Assembly (NCBI GenBank): GCA_000720995.1
Contig: JOEL01000053.1
Coordinates: forward strand, 1 to 45,436
DNA: 45,436 nucleotides
Direction: 5' to 3'
DNA from: Streptomyces celluloflavus
GTDB lineage: Bacteria; Actinomycetota; Actinomycetes; Streptomycetales; Streptomycetaceae
Below are positions 1-8,897 of this stretch, piece by piece (the stretch's first letter is position 1; each line of letters opens with the position of its first letter). A model generated the notes under the pieces. That model did not search any database, was not told the DNA's origin, and saw nothing but the letters and a program-made list of their open reading frames with translations. The position numbers and the translations under genes were made by a program.

Positions 1-164
1 GTGCGGTGCGTACGGGGGTGCGGGGGCAGGGGGGTGCGGGCCCGGAGGTGCGGGGCGTACGGATGTGGCGGTGGGGGCGGAGGAGGTGCCGGGGCCGGGG
101 CGCCGTCGGCGGTGTCCCGGGCGAGGTCACCCCGTGGCCGCGGTGACTGGCCTACCGTGCCCTC

Positions 165-992
165 ATGAGCGATGTCCGCCGCACCGTTCGCCGGCCGAGG
201 CCGCGGCTCACCCGCACCGGCCGGCTCATCCTCGTCATCTGCCTGTGCGTCCTGGTCATCCTCGCCGTAGTGATCGTGCCGCGGCTCTTCCGCGGCGGGC
301 CGGAGCGCGCGGCGAAGCTCACCATCCCGGAGGGCCGGCGCGCCACCCAGGTCTACGCCGCCGCCGACAAGGCCCTGCGCCTCGCGGACGGCACCACCGC
401 GAAGGCCGCCCGGACCACGCCGCTCAGCCTGCCGGACGAGGCGAAGGGCAACCCGGAGGGGTACCTCTTCCCCGCGACGTATCCGATCGACCGGGACACC
501 ACCCCGGCATCCCTGCTCACCACCATGGTCGAGACGGCCAACCTCCGGCTCGCCGACTACGGCATCGCCTCCTACCGGACCGTCGTGATCGCCAGCATCG
601 TGCAGGCCGAGGCGGACCGGCCGGGGGACATGGGCAAGGTCGCCCGGGTCATCGACAACCGGCTGGCCAAGGGCATGCCGCTGCAAATGGACTCGACGCT
701 CAACTACGCGCTGGACCGCAGCACTCTGCACACCAGCCACGCCGACACCAAGATCGACAGCCCGTACAACACCTACGAGCACCGGGGCCTGCCACCCACC
801 CCGATCGACAACCCCGGGGCGGACGCGCTGAACGCGGCCGCCGCACCGCCCCCGGGCGACTGGCTGTACTTCGTCACCGTCAAACCGGGCGACACCCGCT
901 TCACCGCCGACTACCAGGAGCATCTGAAGAACGTCCGGGAGTTCAACGCCGGGCAGCAGAGCCCGACCGCGCGGCGAAGCCCCGTCACATAG
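165..992 (+). CDS. YceG/MltG-like endolytic transglycosylase family protein
   Basis: 275 aa. One transmembrane helix follows a basic N-terminus (about residues 17-42), then an extracytoplasmic domain of the YceG/MltG type. The family cuts nascent peptidoglycan glycan strands near the membrane. The motif ASIVQAEADRPGDMGKVARV matches the MltG catalytic region, where the Glu of IVQAE is the expected catalytic acid. The downstream MPLQMDSTLNYAL and SPYNTYEHRGLPPTPIDNPG blocks are also characteristic. It is shorter than typical MltG because the N-terminal LysM-like part is reduced. The ATG at 165 has no clear Shine-Dalgarno. An inverted repeat GTCACC/GGTGAC (126-131 and 142-147) lies just upstream. 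It stands alone on the plus strand and converges on the ABC operon. Streptomyces carry a longer canonical mltG elsewhere, so this is probably a paralogue (inference). Confidence 0.85.
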   Translation: MSDVRRTVRRPRPRLTRTGRLILVICLCVLVILAVVIVPRLFRGGPERAAKLTIPEGRRATQVYAAADKALRLADGTTAKAARTTPLSLPDEAKGNPEGYLFPATYPIDRDTTPASLLTTMVETANLRLADYGIASYRTVVIASIVQAEADRPGDMGKVARVIDNRLAKGMPLQMDSTLNYALDRSTLHTSHADTKIDSPYNTYEHRGLPPTPIDNPGADALNAAAAPPPGDWLYFVTVKPGDTRFTADYQEHLKNVREFNAGQQSPTARRSPVT

Positions 993-1088
993 CGGAGCCC
1001 GTCACGTAGCGGAGCCCGAGGGCGCGGCGGCGGGGCCGGGGCGGCGGTGGGGCCGGGGCGGCGGCCGTCACCGCCCGGCCCCCTCCCG

Positions 1089-1865
1089 CTACTCCTCGCC
1101 TGCCAGGGTCAGCGACTTCAGACGGTGTCCGGCGTACCAGGTCGCGACGACCGTGACGGCCACCAACAGCCCTATCGCCAGGGGAAGTTGGACGCTGGAG
1201 GAGAGCGCGCCCTCCGCGCCGACCCGCTGCCCGACCGCGAGCGCCCACTGCTGGATGCTGAGGGTGCGCGCCCCGGGGACCAGGCTCCCGACGAAGGATT
1301 CCCAGACCAGGGCGTAGACCAGGCCGAAGACGACGGCGTGCCGGGAGATGGTGCCGAAGAAGAGGAAGAGCGCGCTGTAGGCGAGGGAGGCGACGGCCGC
1401 CGCGACGGCGTACGCCACCGCGATCTGCTGGCTGTTGCCGTTCAGGACGAACCCGGCTATCAGAACCGGGACTGCCGAGAAGACCACCGTCACGCCGATC
1501 GCGACGAGCAGCTTGGTGAAGATGATCGTCTGTCGCGATACGGGCTTGGACAGCAGATAGACCACCGAGCCGTCGTCTATCTCCGGGCCTATCGCGCCCG
1601 TACCGGCGATGACGCCGATCAGCGGCACCATCGTGGCCAGTGCGAAGCCGCCCAGGATGCCACTGGCGGTGGCGTCGTCGGCGCCGGACAGGGCCCGGAC
1701 GGCGGCGGCGATGATCACCAGGAGGGCGGGCAGCGCGAAGAGGATCAGGGCGCGGCGCCGGCCGAGCAGGGCGCGGTAGGTGAGCCGGGCGACCGTCGGG
1801 TGGAAGAACGTGGCTCTCGGCGGGGTCGTGGCCGCCGGCCGGGCAGTCGGAGTGGTCGTGGACAT
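1089..1865 (-). CDS. ABC-2 type transporter permease
   Basis: 258 aa integral membrane protein with about six predicted helices after a Pro/Thr-rich N-terminus. Segments GAIGPEIDDGSVVYLLSKPV and SRQTIIFTKLL resemble ABC-2 permeases, in which a conserved loop after helix 2 contacts the ATPase. The start ATG at 1865 is preceded by AAAGGAG at a good distance. It is the last gene of a four-gene minus-strand run and pairs with the ATPase immediately upstream (22 bp gap), so the two likely form one exporter. The substrate cannot be inferred. Operons of this kind in actinomycetes are often annotated as multidrug or antimicrobial-peptide exporters, but nothing here proves it. Confidence 0.85.
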   Translation of the reverse strand: MSTTTPTARPAATTPPRATFFHPTVARLTYRALLGRRRALILFALPALLVIIAAAVRALSGADDATASGILGGFALATMVPLIGVIAGTGAIGPEIDDGSVVYLLSKPVSRQTIIFTKLLVAIGVTVVFSAVPVLIAGFVLNGNSQQIAVAYAVAAAVASLAYSALFLFFGTISRHAVVFGLVYALVWESFVGSLVPGARTLSIQQWALAVGQRVGAEGALSSSVQLPLAIGLLVAVTVVATWYAGHRLKSLTLAGEE

Positions 1866-1887
1866 GCGTCAGGGCTCCTTTCCGGCC

Positions 1888-2799
1888 TCAGGCCGCTACG
1901 AGGTAGGAGAAGACGGATTCCAGCGACTCGTCGGAGGGCGAGACCGTCAGCAGGCGGATGCCGTGGTCGCGGGCGATCCGCGGCAGGAGTGCGGTGAAGC
2001 GGCCGAAGTCGACGGCCTGGACGCGCAGCGCGCCCTCGGCGAGGTCCACCTCGATACCGGCCGTCGAGGGGTCGGCGATCAGCGCCCCGGCCAGCGCCCG
2101 GTCGTTGTCGGACCGGACGAGGTAGCGGTGCGGGCGGTCGGTCATCAGCCGGCGGATCTTGCGGAAGTCGCCGGACGCGGCGTGCCGGCCGGCCACCACC
2201 ACCTCGATGTGCGAGGCCAGTTGCTCGACCTCTTCGAGGATGTGCGAGGAGAACAGGACCGTGCGGCCCTGGTCGCCCATCCGCCGCAGCAGCTCCATCA
2301 GCTGCATCCGCTGGCGCGGGTCCATGCCGTTGAACGGCTCGTCGAGCAGCAGCACCGACGGGTCGTGGACCAGCGCGGAGGCCATCTTCACGCGCTGCCG
2401 CATGCCCTTGCTGTACGTCGAGATCTTGCGGTCCTGGGCGTACTCCATCTCGACGGTGGCCAGCGCCCTGGCCGCCTCGGTCCGGCCGAGTCCGTGCAAC
2501 TCGGCGTTGGCGAGGACGAATTCGCGGCCGGTGAGGAAGTCGTACATCGCCTCGCGCTCCGGGACGATGCCGATGTGGCGGTAGATGCTCTCGTTGCGCC
2601 AGATCGTGGCGCCGTCGAGGGTGACGGTGCCGTTGGAGGGGGCGAGGAAGCCGCCCATCATGTTGATGAGGGTGGACTTGCCGGCGCCGTTGGGGCCGAG
2701 CAGGCCGGTGACACCGGGGGCGATGGTCATCGTGATGTCGTTGACGGCGACGACATTGCCGAACCAGCGCGAAACGTGGTCGATGGTCAGTGTGGTCAT
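1888..2799 (-). CDS. ABC transporter ATP-binding protein
   Basis: 303 aa when started at the ATG at 2799, which has AAGGAAT upstream; a longer frame to 2916 would add a non-conserved arginine-rich leader. Walker A is GPNGAGKST, the ABC signature is YSKGMRQRVK (a divergent LSGGQ as is usual in ABC-2 exporter ATPases), Walker B is VLLLDEPFNGMDP, and the switch His lies in SSHILEEVEQ. The C-terminal third is the variable accessory domain of the CcmA/BcrA-like class. It energises the permease encoded directly downstream and belongs to the same transcript as the second ABC pair upstream. Confidence 0.92.
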   Translation of the reverse strand: MTTLTIDHVSRWFGNVVAVNDITMTIAPGVTGLLGPNGAGKSTLINMMGGFLAPSNGTVTLDGATIWRNESIYRHIGIVPEREAMYDFLTGREFVLANAELHGLGRTEAARALATVEMEYAQDRKISTYSKGMRQRVKMASALVHDPSVLLLDEPFNGMDPRQRMQLMELLRRMGDQGRTVLFSSHILEEVEQLASHIEVVVAGRHAASGDFRKIRRLMTDRPHRYLVRSDNDRALAGALIADPSTAGIEVDLAEGALRVQAVDFGRFTALLPRIARDHGIRLLTVSPSDESLESVFSYLVAA

Positions 2800-2875
2800 G
2801 GGCGCGGCCCATTCCTTCGGAGAGTGGTGGCGGGCCGGGGGCACCGCGCGGCGGAAGCCGGGATCGGGCGGGCGG

Positions 2876-3784
2876 TCACAGCCCGGCCTTCCGGTAGCGG
2901 AGCGACAGCAGGGCATAGCAGCCGGCGATGACGCCCAGCGTGACGAGGAGGTAGACGAATCCGGCGGCGGTCGACGGCGCCAGGCCGTTGGGGAAGGAGC
3001 TGGTGCCGCCGAGGAACGCCGACTGCACGCCGTCGATGAGCGTGACGGGGGAGAACAGGCCGAGCCAGCCGACGGCCGCCTCCTTGCCCTGGACGAAGGC
3101 GATGCCCTGGATGGCGCTCACGGCGCCGTAGGGGACGGTCAGTACGGCGATCACGGCGGCGACGCCGAAGCCGCGGCGCGGGGTGAGTGCCGAGACCACC
3201 AGGCCGATCCCGCCGAACAGCAGCGAGAGCAGCGCCACGCAGACGAGCCCCTGGGCCAGGCCCTTGGTCTGGTCGAGGAAGTCCAGCTTCGCCAGCAGCG
3301 CCCCGGCGTAGAGGATCAGCAGGGGCACCGAGGTGAGGATGAACAGGGCGCCCGCCATCGCCGCGAACTTAGCCGCGACGTAGTCGCTCCGCTCGATGGG
3401 GCGGGAGAAGTACAGCGGCACGGTCTTGAAGCGCAGATCGCGGGAGACGGACTGCGGTGCCTGGGCGGCGAGGTAGAGGGCGATGACGGCCTGGAGGTAG
3501 ATCGCGAACCGGGTGTACTCGACCGGGAGGCTCTTGGCGTGGGTGAACATCGTCACCGCGACCAGGATGCCGGCGGTCAGGGACATCACCCCGAAGAGCA
3601 GCATCGGCAGCACCTTGGACTTCGCCGAGCGGCCGAGTCCGTAGGAGCCGCGCACGCTCTGCGAGAAGAGCGACCGGCGGGCGTAGGCACGGCCCAGGCG
3701 GGGGCCGTCGTAGTGGCGGTAGCCGATGTTGTGAATGACGTTCGGCGCCGCGGCGGGTGCGGAGGTCGTGGTCTCAGGCGGCAT
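2876..3784 (-). CDS. ABC-2 type transporter permease
   Basis: 302 aa membrane protein with about six transmembrane segments. The conserved cytoplasmic N-terminal stretch VIHNIGYRHYDGPRLGRAYA and the block SRDLRFKTVPLYFSRPIERSDYVAAKF are typical of actinobacterial ABC-2 permeases paired with CcmA-like ATPases. The ATG at 3784 overlaps the end of the upstream ATPase gene (stop at 3774-3776), so the two are translationally coupled and very probably form one complex. The 76-bp gap to the next ATPase gene suggests the two exporters are expressed together but could be regulated separately. Confidence 0.88.
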   Translation of the reverse strand: MPPETTTSAPAAAPNVIHNIGYRHYDGPRLGRAYARRSLFSQSVRGSYGLGRSAKSKVLPMLLFGVMSLTAGILVAVTMFTHAKSLPVEYTRFAIYLQAVIALYLAAQAPQSVSRDLRFKTVPLYFSRPIERSDYVAAKFAAMAGALFILTSVPLLILYAGALLAKLDFLDQTKGLAQGLVCVALLSLLFGGIGLVVSALTPRRGFGVAAVIAVLTVPYGAVSAIQGIAFVQGKEAAVGWLGLFSPVTLIDGVQSAFLGGTSSFPNGLAPSTAAGFVYLLVTLGVIAGCYALLSLRYRKAGL

Positions 3785-4814
3785 CGTGGGCGCCTCCGTC
3801 CTGGGTGGCGTGGGGGGCGCCCGGGGCGCCCGCGGTGGCGGGGACGGTCGCGGGGGTGCCGGCCGCCGCGTCCGCCGTGCTGAACACCTCGGCTATCCGG
3901 TGCCGGCGCTGCTCCATCCGGATCAGGCCGAGACCGAGGCCGGCGACGGTGTCCCGCACCAGGTCGTAGGTCTCCTCGCCGGGGGCCTCGACGTAGAGGA
4001 GGTGGCCGGAGGAGACGACGCTCGCCGCGCCGGCGGCGTCGGTGCTCACCGCGGCGCCGGCCGAGACCAGCGCCGCGCGCAGCGCCTCGGTGCCGTCCGG
4101 GTGCGTGTCGGTGTCGGTGACCTCGACCGCCAGCGAGGTGGTGACCTGCGTGAACTCGTCCGTGGCGGAGGAGCGGAGCAGCTTGCCGCCGTCGATGACG
4201 ACGACATGGTCGCAGGTGCGCTCCAGCTCGCCGAGGAGGTGGGAGGTCACCAGGACGGAGATCCCGAAGTCGGTGTGGACTCGCCGGATCAGGCCGAGCA
4301 TCTCGTCCCGGCCGACCGGGTCCAGGCCGTTGGTCGGCTCGTCCAGGAACACCAACTGCGGGTCGTGGACGAGCGCTTGGGCCAGCTTCACGCGCTGCTT
4401 CATGCCCGTCGAGTAGCCGCCGATGGGGCGGTAGCGCTCCTCGTACAGGCCGACGTGGCGCAGCGTATCCGCGGTGCGCTCGCGGGCGGCGGTCGGCGGC
4501 AGACCGGACATCCGGGCCATGTGCACGACGAACTCGGTGGCGGAGACGTCCGGCGGCAGGCAGTCGTGCTCGGGCATGTAGCCGACCCGCTCACGGATGG
4601 TGCTGCCGTCCTTGGTCACGTCCAGCCCGAGGACGTGCGCGGTCCCCTCGGTGGCCGGGGCCAGCCCGAGAAGGATCTTGATCAAAGTGGACTTGCCGGC
4701 GCCGTTGGCACCCACCAGGCCGGTAACGCCGGGGGCGATGTCAACGGAGAGCCGGTCCAGAGCGGTCACCCGCGGGTACCGCTTGCTCAGGCTTTCGGTC
4801 ACGATCACAGTCAC
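3774..4814 (-). CDS. ABC transporter ATP-binding protein
   Basis: About 346 aa from the GTG at 4814. A TTG at 4853 would add 13 residues (MTTGARGADTVVA) outside the domain and is less likely. Walker A is GANGAGKST, the signature is YSTGMKQRVKLAQ, Walker B is LVFLDEPTNGLDP, and the switch His is in TSHLLGELE. After the ~220-residue ATPase domain comes a C-terminal region ending in a low-complexity Ala/Gly/Pro tail. First gene of the four-gene ABC run; the divergent promoter region 4815-5035 separates it from the M24-type gene. No clear Shine-Dalgarno precedes the GTG, so the exact start is uncertain. Confidence 0.88.
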   Translation of the reverse strand: MTVIVTESLSKRYPRVTALDRLSVDIAPGVTGLVGANGAGKSTLIKILLGLAPATEGTAHVLGLDVTKDGSTIRERVGYMPEHDCLPPDVSATEFVVHMARMSGLPPTAARERTADTLRHVGLYEERYRPIGGYSTGMKQRVKLAQALVHDPQLVFLDEPTNGLDPVGRDEMLGLIRRVHTDFGISVLVTSHLLGELERTCDHVVVIDGGKLLRSSATDEFTQVTTSLAVEVTDTDTHPDGTEALRAALVSAGAAVSTDAAGAASVVSSGHLLYVEAPGEETYDLVRDTVAGLGLGLIRMEQRRHRIAEVFSTADAAAGTPATVPATAGAPGAPHATQDGGAHDAA

Positions 4815-4965
4815 GGCAACGACGGTATCGGCGCCTCGCGCACCGGTCGTCAACCCAGGCGGTTGGATGCCTCTACCTCTCCGGGAGTAGAAGCCCGTAG
4901 GGGACCCCCTCCTCCCGGCGCACCGGGACTCGGGGTCGCACCCCTCTTGACGCAGCCGTCAGTCA

Positions 4966-4987
4966 TTGTCACATTCATCAGTGTCAA
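4966..4987. promoter_or_regulatory. Candidate operator in divergent promoter region
   Basis: TTGTCAC, eight bases, GTGTCAA: an inverted repeat with one mismatch per arm, about 50 bp upstream of the M24-type gene and in the region shared with the ABC operon. A second small inverted repeat, TGAC-N6-GTCA, lies just upstream around 4948-4961. The arrangement resembles binding sites of TetR-like lipid regulators, but that is inference only. Confidence 0.3.
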
Positions 4988-5035
4988 GTTACGGGCACGT
5001 ACCGCGATGGACCGCTTACGGACGGACGGTTGACG

Positions 5036-5902
5036 ATGGCCTCAGTCACCCCAGCGACCCCAGCAGGAACCGGAGACCTCGCCGCCGGGCTACGGGGGTT
5101 CAAGGAGGTCCAGCGGCTCGCCTACGCCTGCGCGGAGGCGGTGGCCGGGCAGCTCCGGCCCGGGATCACCGAGCGCGCGGCGGCCCGGATGCAGCGCGAG
5201 TGGCTGCGCGAGCGCGGGGTGCGGGACTGGTTCCATCTCCCGTTCGCCTGGTTCGGCGACCGCACCGCCTTCGTCAACTTCCGTGTCCCGTTGCAGTTCT
5301 TCCCCACCAACCGCGCGCTGGAGCCGGGGATGCCCTTCATCCTCGACATGGCGCCGGTCCACAAGGGGTACACGGCCGATATCGGTTACTCCGGCTGCCT
5401 CGGGCTCAACCCCGTGCACGACCGGCTGCTCGCCGATCTCGAAGCGCATCGTGAGCTGATCCTGCGCGAGGTCCGCGAACGGCACTCGCTGCGGGAGATC
5501 TACGAAAACGTCGAGCGCCTCATGGTGCGTCAGGGGTATGCCAACCGCCACCGCGCCTACCCCTTCGGCGTCATCGCGCACAAGGTCGACCGGGTCAGGG
5601 AGCGCCGCTGGTCCCCCACCCTCTTCGGCTTCGGCACCCAGTCGCTCAAGGGCCTGGCCTCCGACGCCCTGCACGGCCACCGCGACGGCTGGTCCCCGCT
5701 GTGGAGCCCGTACACCTTCTCCGACCACCCGCCGCAGCCGGGGCTGTGGGCGGTCGAACCGCACCTCGGGTTCCGGGGCACGGGCGCGAAGTTCGAGGAG
5801 ATCCTGGTGGTCACGGACTCCAAGGACCCGCAGGAAAGCGCCTTTTGGCTGGACGACGATCTGCCGCATGTGCGGCGCTGGCAGGAGGAGAAGGCCGCGT
5901 GA
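5036..5902 (+). CDS. M24 family metallopeptidase (Xaa-Pro aminopeptidase-like)
   Basis: 288 aa from the ATG at 5036 (a TTG at 5030 is the alternative; neither has a strong Shine-Dalgarno). It has the pita-bread fold of methionine/proline aminopeptidases. All five metal ligands can be placed: Asp104 (ILDMAP), Asp115 (YTADIGYSG), His182 (FGVIAHKV), Glu241 (AVEPHLG) and Glu254/255 (KFEEILVV). It lacks the N-terminal creatinase-type domain of long Xaa-Pro peptidases. The last bases overlap the GTG start of the EphD-like gene (GTGA), so the two are translationally coupled. Pairing a peptidase fold with an EphD-type enzyme is an unexplained association. Confidence 0.88.
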   Translation: MASVTPATPAGTGDLAAGLRGFKEVQRLAYACAEAVAGQLRPGITERAAARMQREWLRERGVRDWFHLPFAWFGDRTAFVNFRVPLQFFPTNRALEPGMPFILDMAPVHKGYTADIGYSGCLGLNPVHDRLLADLEAHRELILREVRERHSLREIYENVERLMVRQGYANRHRAYPFGVIAHKVDRVRERRWSPTLFGFGTQSLKGLASDALHGHRDGWSPLWSPYTFSDHPPQPGLWAVEPHLGFRGTGAKFEEILVVTDSKDPQESAFWLDDDLPHVRRWQEEKAA

Positions 5903-7833
5903 ACACGGGACGTGGACAGGGACCTCGGCGGGGACGCGGAGGGGGACGCCTGCGGGCAACCGGACGGGGCAAGGGCCGGGGGCCGGGGCCGTCCCCGGGT
6001 GCCGGGCCGGGTGCGCGGTCGGTCCCGGGGACAGGTCCAGGGACAGAGAGCGAGACGGAGGGGGGAAGCGGGCCGGGGCTCGCGGGTGCGCGTGAACGCC
6101 GGGTGCGGACCGGCGGGGTCGAGCTGTGCGTCGCCGAACTGGGCGACCCGGCGCTGCCGACGGTGATGCTGGTGCACGGCTATCCGGACAGCAAGGAAGT
6201 GTGGTCCGAGGTCGCCCGCGGACTGGCCGCCCGGTTCCATGTGGTGCTCTACGACGTCCGGGGCTGCGGCCTGTCCACCGCCCCACGGCCGCTGCGCGGC
6301 GGGTTCACCCTGGAGAAGCTGACGGACGACTTCCTGGCCGTCGCGGACGCCGTCAGTCCGGACCGCCCGGTCCACCTCGTGGGCCACGACTGGGGCTCGG
6401 TGCAGTCCTGGGAGTTCGCCACCGTCCGGCGCACGGAGGGCCGGATCGCCTCCTTCACCTCCATGTCGGGACCGTCCCTGGACCATTTCGGCCACTGGAT
6501 CAAGAAGCGGATGACGCGCCCCACTCCCCGGCGCACCGCCCAGCTCCTCGGCCAGGGCGCCAAGTCCTGGTACGTCTACCTGCTGCACACCCCCGTGCTC
6601 CCCGAACTGGCGTGGCGGGGCCCGCTCGGCAGAAGCTGGCCGGGAATCCTGCGGCGGATCGAAAAAGTGCCCGACGGCGGCTATCCGACCGCGTCGCTGC
6701 CGGGCGACGCCGCCCACGGCGCCTGGCTCTACCGCGACAACATCCGCGCCCGGCTGCGCCGCCCGCGCGCCGACGCCTATGCGCACTGCCCGGTCCAGCT
6801 CATCACCCCGACCGGCGACGCCTTCCTCTCCCAGCGGCTCTACGACGACCTGGAGCAGTGGGCGCCCCAGCTGGTGCGCCGCACCCTCCCGGCCAAGCAC
6901 TGGGTACCGCGCACCCGTCCGGATCAGCTGGTCTCCTGGATCACCGAGTTCGTCAACGCCAAGGAGGAGGGCGACCCGGCGAAGGAGGTCATGGCCGCCG
7001 GCCCCCATGCCGACCGTTTCGGCGGGCAGCTGGTGCTGGTGACCGGCGCGGCCAGCGGCATCGGCCGGGCGACCGCGTTCGCCTTCGCGGAGGCCGGTGC
7101 CCGGATCATCGCGGTCGACCGGGATGCCGAGGGGGCGGCGCGGACCGCCGATATGGCGCGGCTGATCGGCGCGCCACAGGCATGGGGCGAGGCCGTCGAC
7201 GTCGCGGACGAGGCGGCGATGGAGAAGCTCGCCGACAAGGTCGACGCCGCCTACGGCACGGTCGACGTACTGGTGAACAACGCCGGTATCGGCCTGTCCG
7301 GGTCGTTCCTGCAGACCAGCTCCGAGGACTGGCGGAAGGTCCTGGACGTCAATCTCTGGGGCGTCATCCACGGCTGCCGGATCTTCGGCAGGCGGATGGC
7401 GGAGCGCGGGCAGGGCGGCCATATCGTCAACACCGCCTCGGCCGCCGCCTTCCAGCCGTCCAGGGTGCTGCCCGCGTACAGCACGTCCAAGGCGGCCGTG
7501 CTGATGCTCAGCGAGTGTCTGCGCGCCGAGCTGGCGGGCCAGGGCATCGGCGTCTCGGCCATCTGTCCGGGGCTGGTCAACACCAACATCACCGCCACCT
7601 CACGCTTCACCGGTGTCCCGGCGGACGAGGAGAAGCGCCGCCAGGCCAAGGCCGCCCGGATGTACGGCATGCGCAACTACCCGCCGGAGAAGGTCGCCGA
7701 CGCCGTCCTGCGCGCGGTGGTCCGCAACCAGGCGGTGGTCCCCGTCACCCCCGAGGCCCGCGGCGCCCGCCTGATGTCCCGCTTCGCCCCGCGTGCCCTG
7801 CGCGCCCTCGCGCGCATCGAACCGCCGCTGTAG
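5899..7833 (+). CDS. Alpha/beta hydrolase-short-chain dehydrogenase fusion (EphD-type)
   Basis: 644 aa from the GTG at 5899, which overlaps the previous stop. A basic low-complexity leader of about 60 residues precedes two enzymes. First comes an alpha/beta hydrolase of the epoxide-hydrolase class: oxyanion motif MLVHGYPDS, nucleophile Asp164 in GHDWGS, and a C-terminal His in AKHWVPRTRP. Second comes an SDR domain: cofactor motif TGAASGIG from residue 382, NNAG, and the catalytic pair Tyr527-x3-Lys531. This two-domain order is that of mycobacterial EphD (Rv2214c), linked in the literature to mycolic-acid modification. Streptomyces make no mycolates, so the substrate here must differ, perhaps another lipid (inference). 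The true start may lie inside the leader. A strong terminator follows at 7857-7895. Confidence 0.88.
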   Translation: MNTGRGQGPRRGRGGGRLRATGRGKGRGPGPSPGAGPGARSVPGTGPGTESETEGGSGPGLAGARERRVRTGGVELCVAELGDPALPTVMLVHGYPDSKEVWSEVARGLAARFHVVLYDVRGCGLSTAPRPLRGGFTLEKLTDDFLAVADAVSPDRPVHLVGHDWGSVQSWEFATVRRTEGRIASFTSMSGPSLDHFGHWIKKRMTRPTPRRTAQLLGQGAKSWYVYLLHTPVLPELAWRGPLGRSWPGILRRIEKVPDGGYPTASLPGDAAHGAWLYRDNIRARLRRPRADAYAHCPVQLITPTGDAFLSQRLYDDLEQWAPQLVRRTLPAKHWVPRTRPDQLVSWITEFVNAKEEGDPAKEVMAAGPHADRFGGQLVLVTGAASGIGRATAFAFAEAGARIIAVDRDAEGAARTADMARLIGAPQAWGEAVDVADEAAMEKLADKVDAAYGTVDVLVNNAGIGLSGSFLQTSSEDWRKVLDVNLWGVIHGCRIFGRRMAERGQGGHIVNTASAAAFQPSRVLPAYSTSKAAVLMLSECLRAELAGQGIGVSAICPGLVNTNITATSRFTGVPADEEKRRQAKAARMYGMRNYPPEKVADAVLRAVVRNQAVVPVTPEARGARLMSRFAPRALRALARIEPPL

Positions 7834-7856
7834 ACCGCCCGCAGACCCTACGCACG

Positions 7857-7895
7857 GCGCTCCCCGGGCCGGCGAAACGGCCGGCCGGGGAGCGC
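7857..7895 (+). terminator. Hairpin terminator after EphD-like gene
   Basis: GCGCTCCCC (7857-7865) pairs with GGGGAGCGC (7887-7895) around an inner GC-rich stem and a GAAAC loop. No T-run follows, as is common in Streptomyces. Confidence 0.7.
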
Positions 7896-7950
7896 ACCCG
7901 GCTGACTCCCGTCACCGCCTCCGGAGAACTGCGCACGTCAGGAGCCGCGC

Positions 7951-8868
7951 ATGAGTACGCCACCCCCTCAGGAGCACCGCCCGATCGCACCTCGCCGCGT
8001 CTCGTTCGACTGGCGTGAGACGCCGCTGCACTGGATACCGGACGAGCCCACCGCCACCCACGTCATCAACGTGCTGCATCTGCTGCTGCCGGCGGGTGAG
8101 CGGTGGTTCGTCAAGGTCTTCAAGGAGGCCCTGCCCCTGGTCCGGGACGAGGAACTCCTCAAGGACGTCAAGGGCTTCATGGGCCAGGAGGCCACCCACA
8201 GCGTCCAGCACGCCTACGTACTGGGCCACTTGGCGCACCAGGGCCTGGACACCGGTCCCTACACCCGGCATGTCGACTTCCTCTTCGAGTACCTCCTCGG
8301 CGAGCGGCCACCGCTCGGCGTCCCGGTCCCGGAGCGGGAGTGGCTGCGCTTCCGGCTCTCCCTCATCGCCGCCATCGAGCAGTTCACCGCGGTGCTCGGC
8401 GACTGGGTGCTGGACGCCGAGGCCCTGGACAGCGCCGGCCCCGACCCGGTCATGCTCGACCTGCTGCGCTGGCACGGCGCGGAGGAGGTCGAGCACCGCG
8501 CGGTCGCCTTCGACATGTATGAGCACACCGGAGGCGCGGAGCTCTCCCGCTACCTCCGCCGCATCCTGGGCATGTCCGTGACGGCCCCTGTCCTCTGGTA
8601 TCTCTGGGGCCGGGGCGCCGCCTATCTCCTCCGGCACGACCCGCAGCTCGCCACCCGCTCCCGCTATTCGCTGCGCGAGCACAACCGCGCCGTCCGCAAG
8701 GGGCTGCTGCCCACCTGGCGCGCGCTGGGGGCGGCGATACCGCGGTACCTGCGGCGGTCGTACCATCCCTCGCAGGAAGGGTCGCTGCACACGGCCGTCG
8801 CCTACCTGGCGTCCTCCCCGGCCGCACGGACCGCGGCGGGCGCGGTGGGCCGCGCGGCCCTCTCGTAG
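7951..8868 (+). CDS. PF10118-type predicted metal-dependent hydrolase, ferritin-like
   Basis: 305 aa, mostly helical. It matches the family annotated as predicted metal-dependent hydrolase. Two EXXH motifs are visible: EATH in MGQEATHSVQHAY (about residue 75) and EVEH in GAEEVEHRAVAFDMYEH (about residue 177), with further Glu residues in VKVFKEALPLVRDEE and AAIEQFTAVLGDW. The spacing is that of a four-helix di-iron carboxylate protein rather than a classical hydrolase. The C-terminal part (about 200-260) has hydrophobic segments and could be membrane-associated. It is 29 bp upstream of the MerR regulator, so probably co-transcribed with it. The reaction is unknown; the name comes from the family, the di-iron reading from the motifs. 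Confidence 0.78.
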   Translation: MSTPPPQEHRPIAPRRVSFDWRETPLHWIPDEPTATHVINVLHLLLPAGERWFVKVFKEALPLVRDEELLKDVKGFMGQEATHSVQHAYVLGHLAHQGLDTGPYTRHVDFLFEYLLGERPPLGVPVPEREWLRFRLSLIAAIEQFTAVLGDWVLDAEALDSAGPDPVMLDLLRWHGAEEVEHRAVAFDMYEHTGGAELSRYLRRILGMSVTAPVLWYLWGRGAAYLLRHDPQLATRSRYSLREHNRAVRKGLLPTWRALGAAIPRYLRRSYHPSQEGSLHTAVAYLASSPAARTAAGAVGRAALS

Positions 8869-8897
8869 CGCGCGGCCATCTCTTGAGGAGCACCACA

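Noticed and set aside
1089-4814. Antibiotic-resistance or biosynthetic cluster suggested by two ABC exporters
   Set aside because: No biosynthetic enzymes or resistance-specific motifs accompany them; the surroundings are conserved core genes.
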